The notes under the pieces were generated by a model, which was not told the origin of the DNA, did no database searches, and saw only the letters and a program-made list of their open reading frames with translations. A program made the position numbers and the translations under genes. From positions 1 to 64,000 of the forward strand of contig NW_027526668.1 in the NCBI RefSeq assembly GCF_052857255.1: a stretch of 64,000 nt of DNA. Direction: 5' to 3'. Origin of the DNA: Amblyomma americanum. Lineage: Eukaryota; Arthropoda; Arachnida; Ixodida; Ixodidae. How positions within the stretch are numbered: the first letter of the stretch is position 1; each line of letters opens with the position of its first letter. Below are positions 1 to 11,800 of this stretch, piece after piece.

Positions 1-2501
1 TCCCGTTGTTTTGAGCCGGAATACAAGTTTTCGCACAGTTCTGAGAGAAAAGTTTTATCTTTCTCTCGTATACTCTTCGAAGACTTGTAAAATCGATGCT
101 TCGTGAATCTTGCTAGTTTCGATCTAAAACGATGTATCCCGTTGTTTTGAGCCGGAATACAAGTTTTCGCACAGTTCTGAGAGAAAAGTTTTATCTTTCT
201 CTCGTATACTCTTCGAAGACTTGTAAAATCGATGCTCGTGAATCTTGCTAGTTTCGATCTAAAACGATGTATCCGTTGTTTTGAGCCGGAATACAAGTTT
301 TCGCACAGTTCTGAGAGAAAAAGTTTACACCGTTCTCTCATGTACTCTTCGAGGACTTGTAAAATCGATGCTCGTGAATCTTGCTAGTTTCGATCTAAAA
401 CGATGTATCCCGTTGTTTTGAGCCGGAATACAAGTTTTCGCACAGTTCTGAGAGAAAAAGTTTTATCTTTCTCTCGTACACTCTTCGAAGACTTGTAAAA
501 TCGATGCTCGTGAATCTTGCTAGTTTCGATCTAAAACGATGTATCCCGTTGTTTTGAGCCGGAATACAAGTTTTCGCACCAGTTCTGAGAGAAAAAGTTT
601 ACACCGTTCTCTCGTGTACTCTTCAGAGAACTTGTAAAATCGATGCTCGTGAATCTTGCTAGTTTTGATCTAAAACGATGTATCCGTTGTTTTGAGCCGG
701 AATACAAGTTTTCGCACAGTTCTGAGAGAAAATTTTTATCTTTCTCTCGTATACTCTTCGAAGACTTGTAAAATCGATGCTCGTGATTCTTGCTAGTTTC
801 GATCTAAAACGATGTATCCGTTGTTTGAGCCGGAATACAACTTTTCGCACAGTTCTGAGAGAAAACGTTTTATCTTTCTCTCGTATACTCTTCGAAGACT
901 TGTAAAATCGATGCTCGTGAATCTTGCTAGTTTCGATCTAAAACGATGTATCCCGTTGTTTTGAGCCGGAATACAAGTTTTCGCACAGTTCTGAGAGAAA
1001 ATTTTTATCTTTCTCTCGTATACTCTTCGAAGACTTGTAAAATCGATGCTCGTGAATCTTGCTAGTTTCGATCTAAAACGATGTATCCCGTTGTTTTGAG
1101 CCGGAATACAAGTTTTCGCACAGTTCTGAGAGAAAAAGTTTACACCGTTCTCTCGTGTACTCTTCGAGGACTTGTAAAATCGATGCTCGTGAATCTTGCT
1201 AGTTTCGATCTAAAACGATGTATCCCGTTGTTTTGAGCCGGAATACAAGTTTTCGCACAGTTCTGAGAGAAAAAGTTTTATCTTTCTCTCGTACACTCTT
1301 CGAAGACTTGTAAAATCGATGCTCGTGAATCTTGCTAGTTTCGATCTAAAACGATGTATCCCGTTGTTTTGAGCCGGAATACAAGTTTTCGCACAGTTCT
1401 GAGAGAAAAAGTTTTATCTTTCTCTCGTATACTCTTCGAAGACTTGTAAAATCGATGCTCGTGAATCTTGCTAGTTTCGATCTAAAACGATGTATCCCGT
1501 TGTTTTGAGCCGGAATACAAGTTTTCGCACAGTTCTGAGAGAAAAAGTTTACACCGTTCTCTCGTGTACTCTTCGAGGACTTGTAAAATCGATGCTCGTG
1601 AATCTTGCTAGTTTCGATCTAAAACGATGTATCCCGTTGTTTTGAGCCGGAATACAAGTTTTCGCACAGTTCTGAGAGAAAAAGTTTTATCTTTCTCTCG
1701 TATACTCTTCGAAGACTTGTAAAATCGATGCTCGTGAATCTTGCTAGTTTCGATCTAAAACGATGTATCCCGTTGTTTTGAGCCGGAATACAAGTTTTCG
1801 CACAGTTCTGAGAGAAAAAGTTTACATTGTTCTCTCGTGTACTCTTCGAGGACTTGTAAAATCGATGCTTGTGAATCTTGCTAGTTTCGATCTAAAACGA
1901 TGTATCCCGTTGTTTTGAGCCGGAATACAAGTTTTCGCACAGTTCTGAGAGAAAAAGTTTTATCTTTCTCTCGTATACTCTTCGAAGACTTGTAAAATCG
2001 ATGGTCGTGAATCCTCTAGTTTCGATCTAAAACGATGTATCCCGTTGTTTTGACCCGGAATACAAGTTTTCGCACAGTTCTGAGAGAAAAAGTTTACACC
2101 GTTCTCTCGTGTACTCTTTGAGGTCTTGTAAAATCGATGCTCGTGAATCTTGCTAGTTTCGATCTAAAACGATGTATCCCGTTGTTTTGAGCCGGAATAC
2201 AAGTTTTCGCACAGTTCTGAGAGAAAAAGTTTTATCTTTCTCTCGTATACTCTTCGAAGACCTGTAAAATCGATGCTCGTGAATCTTGCTAGTTTCGATC
2301 TAAAACGATCTATCCTGTTGTTTTGAGCCGGAATACAAGTTTTCGCACAGTTCTGAGAGAAAAAGTTTTATCTTTCTCTCGTATACTCTTCGAAGACTTG
2401 TAAAATCGATGCTCGTGAATCTTGCTAGTTTCGATCTAAAACGATGTATCCCGTTGTTTTGAGCCGGAATACAAGTTTTCGCACAGTTCTGAGAGAAAAA
2501 G

Positions 2502-4816
2502 TTTACATTGTTCTCTCGTGTACTCTTCGAGGACTTGTAAAATCGATGCTCGTGAATCTTGCTAGTTTCGATCTAAAACGATGTATCCCGTTGTTTTGAG
2601 CCGGAATACAAGTTTTCGCACAGTTCTGAGAAAAAGTTTTATCTTTCTCTCGTATACTCTTCGAAGACTTGTAAAATCGATGCTCGTGAATCTTGCTAGT
2701 TTCGATCTAAAACGATGTATCCTGTTGTTTTGAGCCGGAATACAAGTTTTCGCACAGTTCTGAGAGAAAAAGTTTTATCTTTCTCTCGTATACTCTTCGA
2801 AGACTTGTAAAATCGATGCTCGTGAATCTTGCTAGTTTCGATCTAAAACGATGTATCCCGTTGTTTTGAGCCGGAATACAAGTTTTCGCACAGTTCTGAG
2901 AGAAAAAGTTTTATCTTTCTCTCGTATACTCTTCGAAGACTTGTAAAATCGATGCTCGTGAATCTTGCTAGTTTCGATCTAAAACGATGTATCCTGTTGT
3001 TTTGAGCCGGAATACAAGTTTTCGCACAGTTCTGAGAGAAAAAGTTTTATCTTTCTCTCGTATACTCTTCGAAGACTTGTAAAATCGATGCTCGTGAATC
3101 TTGCTAGTTTCGATCTAAAACGATGTATCCCGTTGTTTTGAGCCGGAATACAAGTTTTCGCACAGTTCTGAGAGAAAAAGTTTACATTGTTCTCTCGTGT
3201 ACTCTTCGAGGACTTGTAAAATCGATGCTCGTGAATCTTGCTAGTTTCGATCTAAAACGATGTATCCCGTTGTTTTGAGCCGGAATACAAGTTTTCGCAC
3301 AGTTCTGAGAGAAAAAGTTTTATCTTTCTCTCGTATACTCTTCGAAGACTTGTAAAATCGATGCTCGTGAATCTTGCTTGTTTCGATCTAAAACGATGTA
3401 TCCCGTTGTTTTGAGCCGGAATACAAGTTTTCGCACAGTTCTGAGAGAAAAAGTTTACACCGTTCTCTCGTGTACTCTTCGAGGTCTTGTAAAATCGATG
3501 CTCGTGAATCTTGCTAGTTTCGATCTAAAACGATGTATCCAGTTGTTTTGAGCCGGAATACAAGTTTTCGCACAGTTCTGAGAGAAAAAGTTTTATCTTT
3601 CTCTCGTATACTCTTCGAAGACTTGTAAAATCAATGCTCGTGAATCTTGCTAGTTTCGATCTAAAACGATGTATCCCGTTGTTTTGAGCCGGAATACAAG
3701 TTTTCGCACAGTTCTGAGAGAAAAAGTTTTATCTTTCTCTCGTATACTCTTCGAAGACTTGTAAAATCGATGCTCGTGAATCTTGCTAGTTTCGATCTAA
3801 AACGATGTATCCTGTTGTTTTGAGCCGGAATACAAGTTTTCGCACAGTTCTGAGAGAAAAAGTTTTATCTTTCTCTCGTATACTCTTCGAAGACTTGTAA
3901 AATCGATGCTCGTGAATCTTGCTAGTTTCGATCTAAAACGATGTATCCCGTTGTTTTGAGCCGGAATACAAGTTTTCGCACAGTTCTGAGAGAAAAAGTT
4001 TACATTGTTCTCTCGTGTACTCTTCGAGGACTTGTAAAATCGATGCTCGTGAATCTTGCCAGTTTCGATCTAAAACGATGTATCCCGTTGTTTTGAGCCG
4101 GAATACAAGTTTTCGCACAGTTCTGAGAGAAAAAGTTTTATCTTTCTCTCGTATACTCTTCGAAGACTTGTAAAATCGATGCTCGTGAATCTTGCTTGTT
4201 TCGATCTAAAACGATGTATCCCGTTGTTTTGAGCCGGAATACAAGTTTTCGCACAGTTCTGAGAGAAAAAGTTTACACCGTTCTCTCGTGTACTCTTCGA
4301 GGTCTTGTAAAATCGATGCTCGTGAATCTTGCTAGTTTCGATCTAAAACGATGTATCCCGTTGTTTTGAGCCGGAATACAAGTTTTCGCACAGTTCTGAG
4401 AGAAAAAGTTTTATCTTTCTCTCGTATACTCTTCGAAGACTTGTAAAATCGATGCTCGTGAATCTTGCTAGTTTCGATCTAAAACGATGTATCCCGTTGT
4501 TTTGAGCCGGAATACAAGTTTTCGCACAGTTCTGAGAGAAAAAGTTTACACCGTTCTCTCGTGTACTCTTCGAGGTCTTGTAAAATCGATGCTCGTGAAT
4601 CTTGCTAGTTTCGATCTAAAACGATGTATCCCGTTGTTTTGAGCCGGAATACAAGTTTTCGCACAGTTCTGAGAGAAAAAGTTTTATCTTTCTCTCGTAT
4701 ACTCTTCGAAGACTTGTAAAATCGATGCTCGTGAATCTTGCTAGTTTCGATCTAAAACGATGTATCCCGTTGTTTTGAGCCGGAATACAAGTTTTCGCAC
4801 AGTTCTGAGAGAAAAA
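2502..4816 (+). repeat. Short higher-order repeat, 5-6 monomers (about 680-818 bp)
   Basis: Monomer variants recur in phase here. The B subtype with TTTACATTG occurs at 2502, 3181 and 3999, offsets of 679 and 818 bp (5 and 6 monomers). The A subtype ending GCTTGTTTCG occurs at 3376 and 4194, also 818 bp apart, followed in both copies by a CGAGGTCTTG B monomer. The 818-bp unit is therefore present about one and a half times, and the 679-bp unit differs from it by one monomer. Later copies lose phase near 4.6 kb. This is based on visible marker bases only. Confidence 0.7.
4629..4764 (+). repeat. Reference class A monomer (136 bp)
   Basis: This is a clean example of the commonest monomer, counted from the TCCCG motif to the base before the next one. 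Its class-defining features are GTTTTATC near position 53-60, GTATACTC near 69-76, and the 10-bp perfect palindrome TCTTCGAAGA near 75-84. It has 52 G+C out of 136 and 9 CpG dinucleotides. It contains one ATCGAT, one TTCGAA, one CCGG and one GATC, so a digest at any of these would give a 136-bp ladder. No open frame spans a monomer cleanly. Because 136 is not a multiple of 3, any reading frame shifts at each repeat. Confidence 0.95.
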
Positions 4817-5715
4817 GTTTTATCTTTCTCTCGTATACTCTTCGAAGACTTGTAAAATCGATGCTCGTGAATCTTGCTAGTTTCGATCTAAAACGATGTA
4901 TCCCGTTGTTTTGAGCCGGAATACAAGTTTTCGCACAGTTCTGAGAGAAAAAGTTTACACCGTTCTCTCGTGTACTCTTCGAGGACTTGTAAAATCGATG
5001 CTCGTGAATCTTGCTAGTTTTGATCTAAAACGATGTATCCCGTTGTTTTGAGCCGGAATACAAGTTTTCGCACAGTTCTGAGAGAAAAAGTTTTATCTTT
5101 CTCTCGTATACTCTTCGAAGACTTGTAAAATCGATGCTCGTGAATCTTGCTAGTTTCGATCTAAAACGATGTATCCCGTTGTTTTGAGCCGGAATACAAG
5201 TTTTCGCACAGTTCTGAGAGAAAATTTTTATCTTTCTCTCGTATACTCTTCGAAGACTTGTAAAATCGATGCTCGTGAATCTTGCTAGTTTCGATCTAAA
5301 ACGATGTATCCCGTTGTTTTGAGCCGGAATACAAGTTTTCGCACAGTTCTGAGAGTAAAAGTTTTATCTTTCTCTCGTATACTCTTCGAAGACTTGTAAA
5401 ATCGATGCTCGTGAATCTTGCTAGTTTCGATCTAAAACGATGTATCCCGTTGTTTTGAGCCGGAATACAAGTTTTCGCACAGTTCTGAGAGAAAAAGTTT
5501 TATCTTTCTCTCGTATACTCTTCGAAGACTTGTAAAATCGATGCTCGTGAATCTTGCTAGTTTCGATCTAAAACGACGTATCCCGTTGTTTTGAGCCGGA
5601 ATACAAGTTTTCGCACAGTTCTGAGAGAAAAATTTTATCTTTCTCTCGTATACTCTTCGAAGACTTGTAAAATCGATGCTCGTGAATCTTGCTAGTTTCG
5701 ATCTAAAACGATGTA

Positions 5716-5852
5716 TCCCGTTGTTTTGAGCCGGAATACAAGTTTTCGCACAGTTCTGAGAGAAAAAGTTTACACCGTTCTCTCGTGTACTCTTCGAGGA
5801 CTTGTAAAATCGATGCTCGTGAATCTTGCTAGTTTCGATCTAAAACGATGTA
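5716..5852 (+). repeat. Reference class B monomer (137 bp)
   Basis: This is a clean example of the second main class. It differs from class A in a compact block. TTTACACCG replaces TTTTATCT, which makes the monomer one base longer. GTGTAC replaces GTATAC, and CGAGGAC replaces CGAAGAC, which destroys the A-class palindrome. The rest matches class A. Subtypes seen elsewhere are CGAGGTC (for example 4575), CATGTAC (for example 6739), CACTG (for example 20217) and CATTG (for example 3184). Confidence 0.93.
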
Positions 5853-5890
5853 TCCCGTTGTTTTGAGCCGGAATACAAGTTTTCGCACAG

Positions 5891-7389
5891 TTCTGAGTGA
5901 AAAAGTTTTATCTTTCTCTCGTATACTCTTCGAAGACTTGTAAAATCGATGCTCGTGAATCTTGCTAGTTTCGATCTAAAACGATGTATCCTGTTGTTTT
6001 GAGCCGGAATACAAGTTTTCGCACAGTTCTGAGAGAAAAAGTTTACACCGTTCTCTCGTGTACTCTTCGAGGACTTGTAAAATCGATGCTCGTGAATCTT
6101 GCTAGTTTCGATCTAAAACGATGTATCCCGTTGTTTTGAGCCGGAATACAAGTTTTCGCACAGTTCTGAGAGAAAAAGTTTTATCTTTCTCTCGTATACT
6201 CTTCGAAGACTTGTAAAATCGATGCTCGTGAATCTTGCTAGTTTCGATCTAAAACGATGTATCCCGTTGTTTTGAGCCGGAATACAAGTTTTCGCACAGT
6301 TCTGAGAGAAAAAGTTTTATCTTTCTCTCGTATACTCTTCGAAGACTTGTGAAATCGATGCTCGTGAATCTTGCTAGTTTCGATCTAAAACGATGTATCC
6401 CGTTGTTTTGAGCCGGAATACAAGTTTTCGCACAGTTCTGAGAGGAAAAGTTTTATCTTTCTCTCGTATACTCTTCGAAGACTTGTAAAATCGATGCTCG
6501 TGAATCTTGCTAGTTTCGATCTAAAACGATGTATCCCGTTGTTTTGAGCCGGAATACAAGTTTTCGCACAGTTCTGAGAGAAAAAGTTTTATCTTTCTCT
6601 CGTATACTCTTCGAAGACTTGTAAAATCGATGCTCGTGAATCTTGCTAGTTTCGATCTAAAACGACGTATCCCGTTGTTTTGAGCCGGAATACAAGTTTT
6701 CGCACAGTTCTGAGAGAAAAAGTTTACACCGTTCTCTCATGTACTCTTCGAGGACTTGTAAAATCGATGCTCGTGAATCTTGCTAGTTTCGATCTAAAAC
6801 GATGTATCCCGTTGTTTTGAGCCGGAATACAAGTTTTCGCACAGTTCTGAGAGAAAAAGTTTTATCTTTCTCTCGTACACTCTTCGAAGACTTGTAAAAT
6901 CGATGCTCGTGAATCTTGCTAGTTTCGATCTAAAACGATGTATCCTGTTGTTTTGAGCCGGAATACAAGTTTTCGCACAGTTCTGAGAGAAAAAGTTTAC
7001 ACCGTTCTCTCGTGTACTCTTCGAGGACTTGTAAAATCGATGCTCGTGAATCTTGCTAGTTTTGATCTAAAACGATGTATCCCGTTGTTTTGAGCCGGAA
7101 TACAAGTTTTCGCACAGTTCTGAGAGAAAATTTTTATCTTTCTCTCGTATACTCTTCGAAGACTTGTAAAATCGATGCTCGTGAATCTTGCTAGTTTCGA
7201 TCTAAAACGATGTATCCCGTTGTTTTGAGCCGGAATACAAGTTTTCGCACAGTTCCGAGAGAAAAAGTTTACACCGTTCTCTCGTGTACTCTTCGAGGAC
7301 TTGTAAAATCGATGCTCGTGAATCTTGCTAGTTTCGATCTAAAACGATGTATCCCGTTGTTTTGAGCCGGAATACAAGTTTTCGCACAG
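5891..7389 (+). repeat. HOR unit, 1499 bp, copy 1
   Basis: This is the first of two directly adjacent 11-monomer units. It contains four B monomers (137 bp), six regular A monomers (136 bp) and one A monomer shortened by one base (AAAATTTTT), which sums exactly to 1499. The next copy follows immediately with the same order of private variants. Confidence 0.85.
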
Positions 7390-8888
7390 TTCTGAGTGAA
7401 AAAGTTTTATCTTTCTCTCGTATACTCTTCGAAGACTTGTAAAATCGATGCTCGTGAATCTTGCTAGTTTCGATCTAAAACGATGTATCCTGTTGTTTTG
7501 AGCCGGAATACAAGTTTTCGCACAGTTCTGAGAGAAAAAGTTTACACCGTTCTCTCGTGTACTCTTCGAGGACTTGTAAAATCGATGCTCGTGAATCTTG
7601 CTAGTTTCGATCTAAAACGATGTATCCCGTTGTTTTGAGCCGGAATACAAGTTTTCGCACAGTTCTGAGAGAAAAAGTTTTATCTTTCTCTCGTATACTC
7701 TTCGAAGACTTGTAAAATCGATGCTCGTGAATCTTGCTAGTTTCGATCTAAAACGATGTATCCCGTTGTTTTGAGCCGGAATACAAGTTTTCGCACAGTT
7801 CTGAGAGAAAAAGTTTTATCTTTCTCTCGTATACTCTTCGAAGACTTGTGAAATCGATGCTCGTGAATCTTGCTAGTTTCGATCTAAAACGATGTATCCC
7901 GTTGTTTTGAGCCGGAATACAAGTTTTCGCACAGTTCTGAGAGGAAAAGTTTTATCTTTCTCTCGTATACTCTTCGAAGACTTGTAAAATCGATGCTCGT
8001 GAATCTTGCTAGTTTCGATCTAAAACGATGTATCCCGTTGTTTTGAGCCGGAATACAAGTTTTCGCACAGTTCTGAGAGAAAAAGTTTTATCTTTCTCTC
8101 GTATACTCTTCGAAGACTTGTAAAATCGATGCTCGTGAATCTTGCTAGTTTCGATCTAAAACGACGTATCCCGTTGTTTTGAGCCGGAATACAAGTTTTC
8201 GCACAGTTCTGAGAGAAAAAGTTTACACCGTTCTCTCATGTACTCTTCGAGGACTTGTAAAATCGATGCTCGTGAATCTTGCTAGTTTCGATCTAAAACG
8301 ATGTATCCCGTTGTTTTGAGCCGGAATACAAGTTTTCGCACAGTTCTGAGAGAAAAAGTTTTATCTTTCTCTCGTACACTCTTCGAAGACTTGTAAAATC
8401 GATGCTCGTGAATCTTGCTAGTTTCGATCTAAAACGATGTATCCTGTTGTTTTGAGCCGGAATACAAGTTTTCGCACAGTTCTGAGAGAAAAAGTTTACA
8501 CCGTTCTCTCGTGTACTCTTCGAGGACTTGTAAAATCGATGCTCGTGAATCTTGCTAGTTTTGATCTAAAACGATGTATCCCGTTGTTTTGAGCCGGAAT
8601 ACAAGTTTTCGCACAGTTCTGAGAGAAAATTTTTATCTTTCTCTCGTATACTCTTCGAAGACTTGTAAAATCGATGCTCGTGAATCTTGCTAGTTTCGAT
8701 CTAAAACGATGTATCCCGTTGTTTTGAGCCGGAATACAAGTTTTCGCACAGTTCCGAGAGAAAAAGTTTACACCGTTCTCTCGTGTACTCTTCGAGGACT
8801 TGTAAAATCGATGCTCGTGAATCTTGCTAGTTTCGATCTAAAACGATGTATCCCGTTGTTTTGAGCCGGAATACAAGTTTTCGCACAG
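7390..8888 (+). repeat. HOR unit, 1499 bp, copy 2
   Basis: This is the second 11-monomer unit. All the private variants of copy 1 reappear 1499 bp downstream, including GTGAAATCG near 7850, GAGGAAAAG near 7940, ACGACGTA near 8163 and CCGAGAG near 8755. I noticed no difference between the two units by eye, so the duplication is recent or homogenised. Confidence 0.85.
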
Positions 8889-11800
8889 TTCTGAGAGAAA
8901 AAGTTTTATCTTTCTCTCGTATACTCTTCGAAGACTTGTAAAATCGATGCTCGTGAATCTTGCTAGTTTCGATCTAAAACGATGTATCCCGTTGTTTTGA
9001 GCCGGAATACAAGTTTTCGCACAGTTCTGAGAGAAAAAGTTTACACCGTTCTCTCGTGTACTCTTCGAGGACTTGTAAAATCGATGCTCGTGAATCTTGC
9101 TAGTTTCGATCTAAAACGATGTATCCCGTTGTTTTGAGCCGGAATACAAGTTTTCGCACAGTTCTGAGTGAAAAAGTTTTATCTTTCTCTCGTATACTCT
9201 TCGAAGACTTGTAAAATCGATGCTCGTGAATCTTGCTAGTTTCGATCTAAAACGATGTATCCTGTTGTTTTGAGCCGGAATACAAGTTTTCGCACAGTTC
9301 TGAGAGAAAAAGTTTACACCGTTCTCTCGTGTACTCTTCGAGGACTTGTAAAATCGATGCTCGTGAATCTTGCTAGTTTTGATCTAAAACGATGTATCCC
9401 GTTGTTTTGAGCCGGAATACAAGTTTTCGCACAGTTCTGAGAGAAAAAGTTTTATCTTTCTCTCGTATACTCTTCGAAGACTTGTAAAATCGATGCTCGT
9501 GAATCTTGCTAGTTTCGATCTAAAACGATGTATCCCGTTGTTTTGAGCCGGAATACAAGTTTTCGCACAGTTCTGAGAGAAAAAGTTTTATCTTTCTCTC
9601 GTATACTCTTCGAAGACTTGTAAAATCGATGCTCGTGAATCTTGCTAGTTTCGATCTAAAACGATGTATCCCGTTGTTTTGAGCCGGAATACAAGTTTTC
9701 GCACAGTTCTGAGAGGAAAAGTTTTATCTTTCTCTCGTATACTCTTCGAAGACTTGTAAAATCGATGCTCGTGAATCTTGCTAGTTTCGATCTAAAACGA
9801 TGTATCCCGTTGTTTTGAGCCGGAATACAAGTTTTCGCACAGTTCTGAGAGAAAAGGTTTTATCTTTCTCTCGTATACTCTTCGAAGACTTGTAAAATCG
9901 ATGCTCGTGAATCTTGCTAGTTTCGATCTAAAACGACGTATCCCGTTGTTTTGAGCCGGAATACAAGTTTTCGCACAGTTCTGAGAGAAAATTTTTATCT
10001 TTCTCTCGTATACTCTTCGAAGACTTGTAAAATCGATGCTCGTGAATCTTGCTAGTTTCGATCTAAAACGATGTATCCCGTTGTTTTGAGCCGGAATACA
10101 AGTTTTCGCACAGTTCCGAGAGAAAAAGCTTACACCGTTCTCTCGTGTACTCTTCGAGGACTTGTAAAATCGATGCTCGTGAATCTTGCTAGTTTCAATC
10201 TAAAACGATGTATCCCGTTGTTTTGAGCCGGAATACAAGTTTTCGCACAGTTCTGAGAGAAAAAGTTTTATCTTTCTCTCGTATACTCTTCGAAGACTTG
10301 TAAAATCGATGCTCGTGAATCTTGCTAGTTTCGATCTAAAACGATGTATCCCGTTGTTTTGAGCCGGAATACAAGTTTTCGCACAGTTCTGAGAGAAAAA
10401 GTTTACACCGTTCTCTCGTGTACTCTTCGAGGACTTGTAAAATCGATGCTCGTGAATCTTGCTAGTTTCGATCTAAAACGATGTATCCCGTTGTTTTGAG
10501 CCGGAATACAAGTTTTCGCACAGTTCTGAGTGAAAAAGTTTTATCTTTCTCTCGTATACTCTTCGAAGACTTGTAAAATCGATGCTCGTGAATCTTGCTA
10601 GTTTCGATCTAAAACGATGTATCCTGTTGTTTTGAGCCGGAATACAAGTTTTCGCACAGTTCTGAGAGAAAAAGTTTACACCGTTCTCTCGTGTACTCTT
10701 CGAGGACTTGTAAAATCGATGCTCGTGAATCTTGCTAGTTTTGATCTAAAACGATGTATCCCGTTGTTTTGAGCCGGAATACAAGTTTTCGCACAGTTCT
10801 GAGAGAAAAAGTTTTATCTTTCTCTCGTATACTCTTCGAAGACTTGTAAAATCGATGCTCGTGAATCTTGCTAGTTTCGATCTAAAACGATGTATCCCGT
10901 TGTTTTGAGCCGGAATACAAGTTTTCGCACAGTTCTGAGAGAAAAAGTTTTATCTTCCTCTCGTATACTCTTCGAAGACTTGTAAAATCGATGCTCGTGA
11001 ATCTTGCTAGTTTCGATCTAAAACGATGTATCCCGTTGTTTTGAGCCGGAATACAAGTTTTCGCACAGTTCTGAGAGGAAAAGTTTTATCTTTCTCTCGT
11101 ATACTCTTCCAAGACTTGTAAAATCGATGCTCGTGAATCTTGCTAGTTTCGATCTAAAACGATGTATCCCGTTGTTTTGAGCCGGAATACAAGTTTTCGC
11201 ACAGTTCTGAGAGAAAAGGTTTTATCTTTCTCTCGTATACTCTTCGAAGACTTGTAAAATCGATGCTCGTGAATCTTGCTAGTTTCGATCTAAACGACGT
11301 ATCCCGTTGTTTTGAGCCGGAATACAAGTTTTCGCACAGTTCTGAGAGAAAAAGTTTACACCGTTCTCTCATGTACTCTTCGAGGACTTGTAAAATCGAT
11401 GCTCGTGAATCTTGCTAGTTTCGATCTAAAACGATGTATCCCGTTGTTTTGAGCCGGAATACAAGTTTTCGCACAGTTCTGAGAGAAAAAGTGTTATCTT
11501 TCTCTCGTACACTCTTCGAAGACATGTAAAATCGATGCTCGTGAATCTTGCTAGTTTCGATCTAAAACGATGTATCCTGTTGTTTTGAGCCGGAATACAA
11601 GTTTTCGCACAGTTCTGAGAGAAAAAGTTTACACCGTTCTCTCGTGTACTCTTCGAGGACTTGTAAAATCGATGCTCGTGAATCTGCTAGTTTTGATCTA
11701 AAACGATGTATCCCGTTGTTTTGAGCCGGAATACAAGTTTTCGCACAGTTCTGAGAGAAAATTTTTATCTTTCTCTCGTATACTCTTCGAAGACTTGTAA

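Larger units (their letters stand above)
1..5890 (+). repeat. Satellite array, A/B monomer domain
   Basis: This stretch holds about 43 tandem monomers of classes A (136 bp) and B (137 bp), all in the same orientation. B monomers (TTTACACCG, GTGTACTCTTCGAGG) are interspersed among A monomers (GTTTTATC, GTATACTCTTCGAAG), often alternating. A weak 5-6-monomer phase is visible. The rare variant TTTACATTG recurs at about 1821, 2502, 3181 and 3999. GCTTG (for GCTAG) recurs at 3376 and 4194, exactly 818 bp apart. A B subtype with CGAGGTCTTG also appears. The first 900 bases carry unusually many one-base indels. I see no gene or unique sequence here. The boundary with the next domain is gradual. Confidence 0.95.

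Noticed and set aside
4703..4712. Palindrome TCTTCGAAGA in class A as a regulatory operator or terminator hairpin
   Set aside because: It is part of every class A monomer, has no loop, and lies near no gene. It is recorded only as a class marker and as part of the SINE target.
4629..4764. CENP-B box in the monomer
   Set aside because: TTCGATCTAAAACGATG has the leading TTCG and a downstream A and CG, but the required CGGG and the spacing do not fit NTTCGNNNNANNCGGGN on either strand. A centromere link cannot rest on this.
11154..11372. Open frames of 60-83 codons on both strands (also at 20076-20321, 25859-26053, 26141-26392, 43431-43619 and others)
   Set aside because: They lie wholly inside satellite monomers and repeat the same peptide fragments wherever indels delay a stop codon. 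The period of 136 shifts the frame at each monomer. They have no domain, signal or conserved start context, so they are not annotated as genes.
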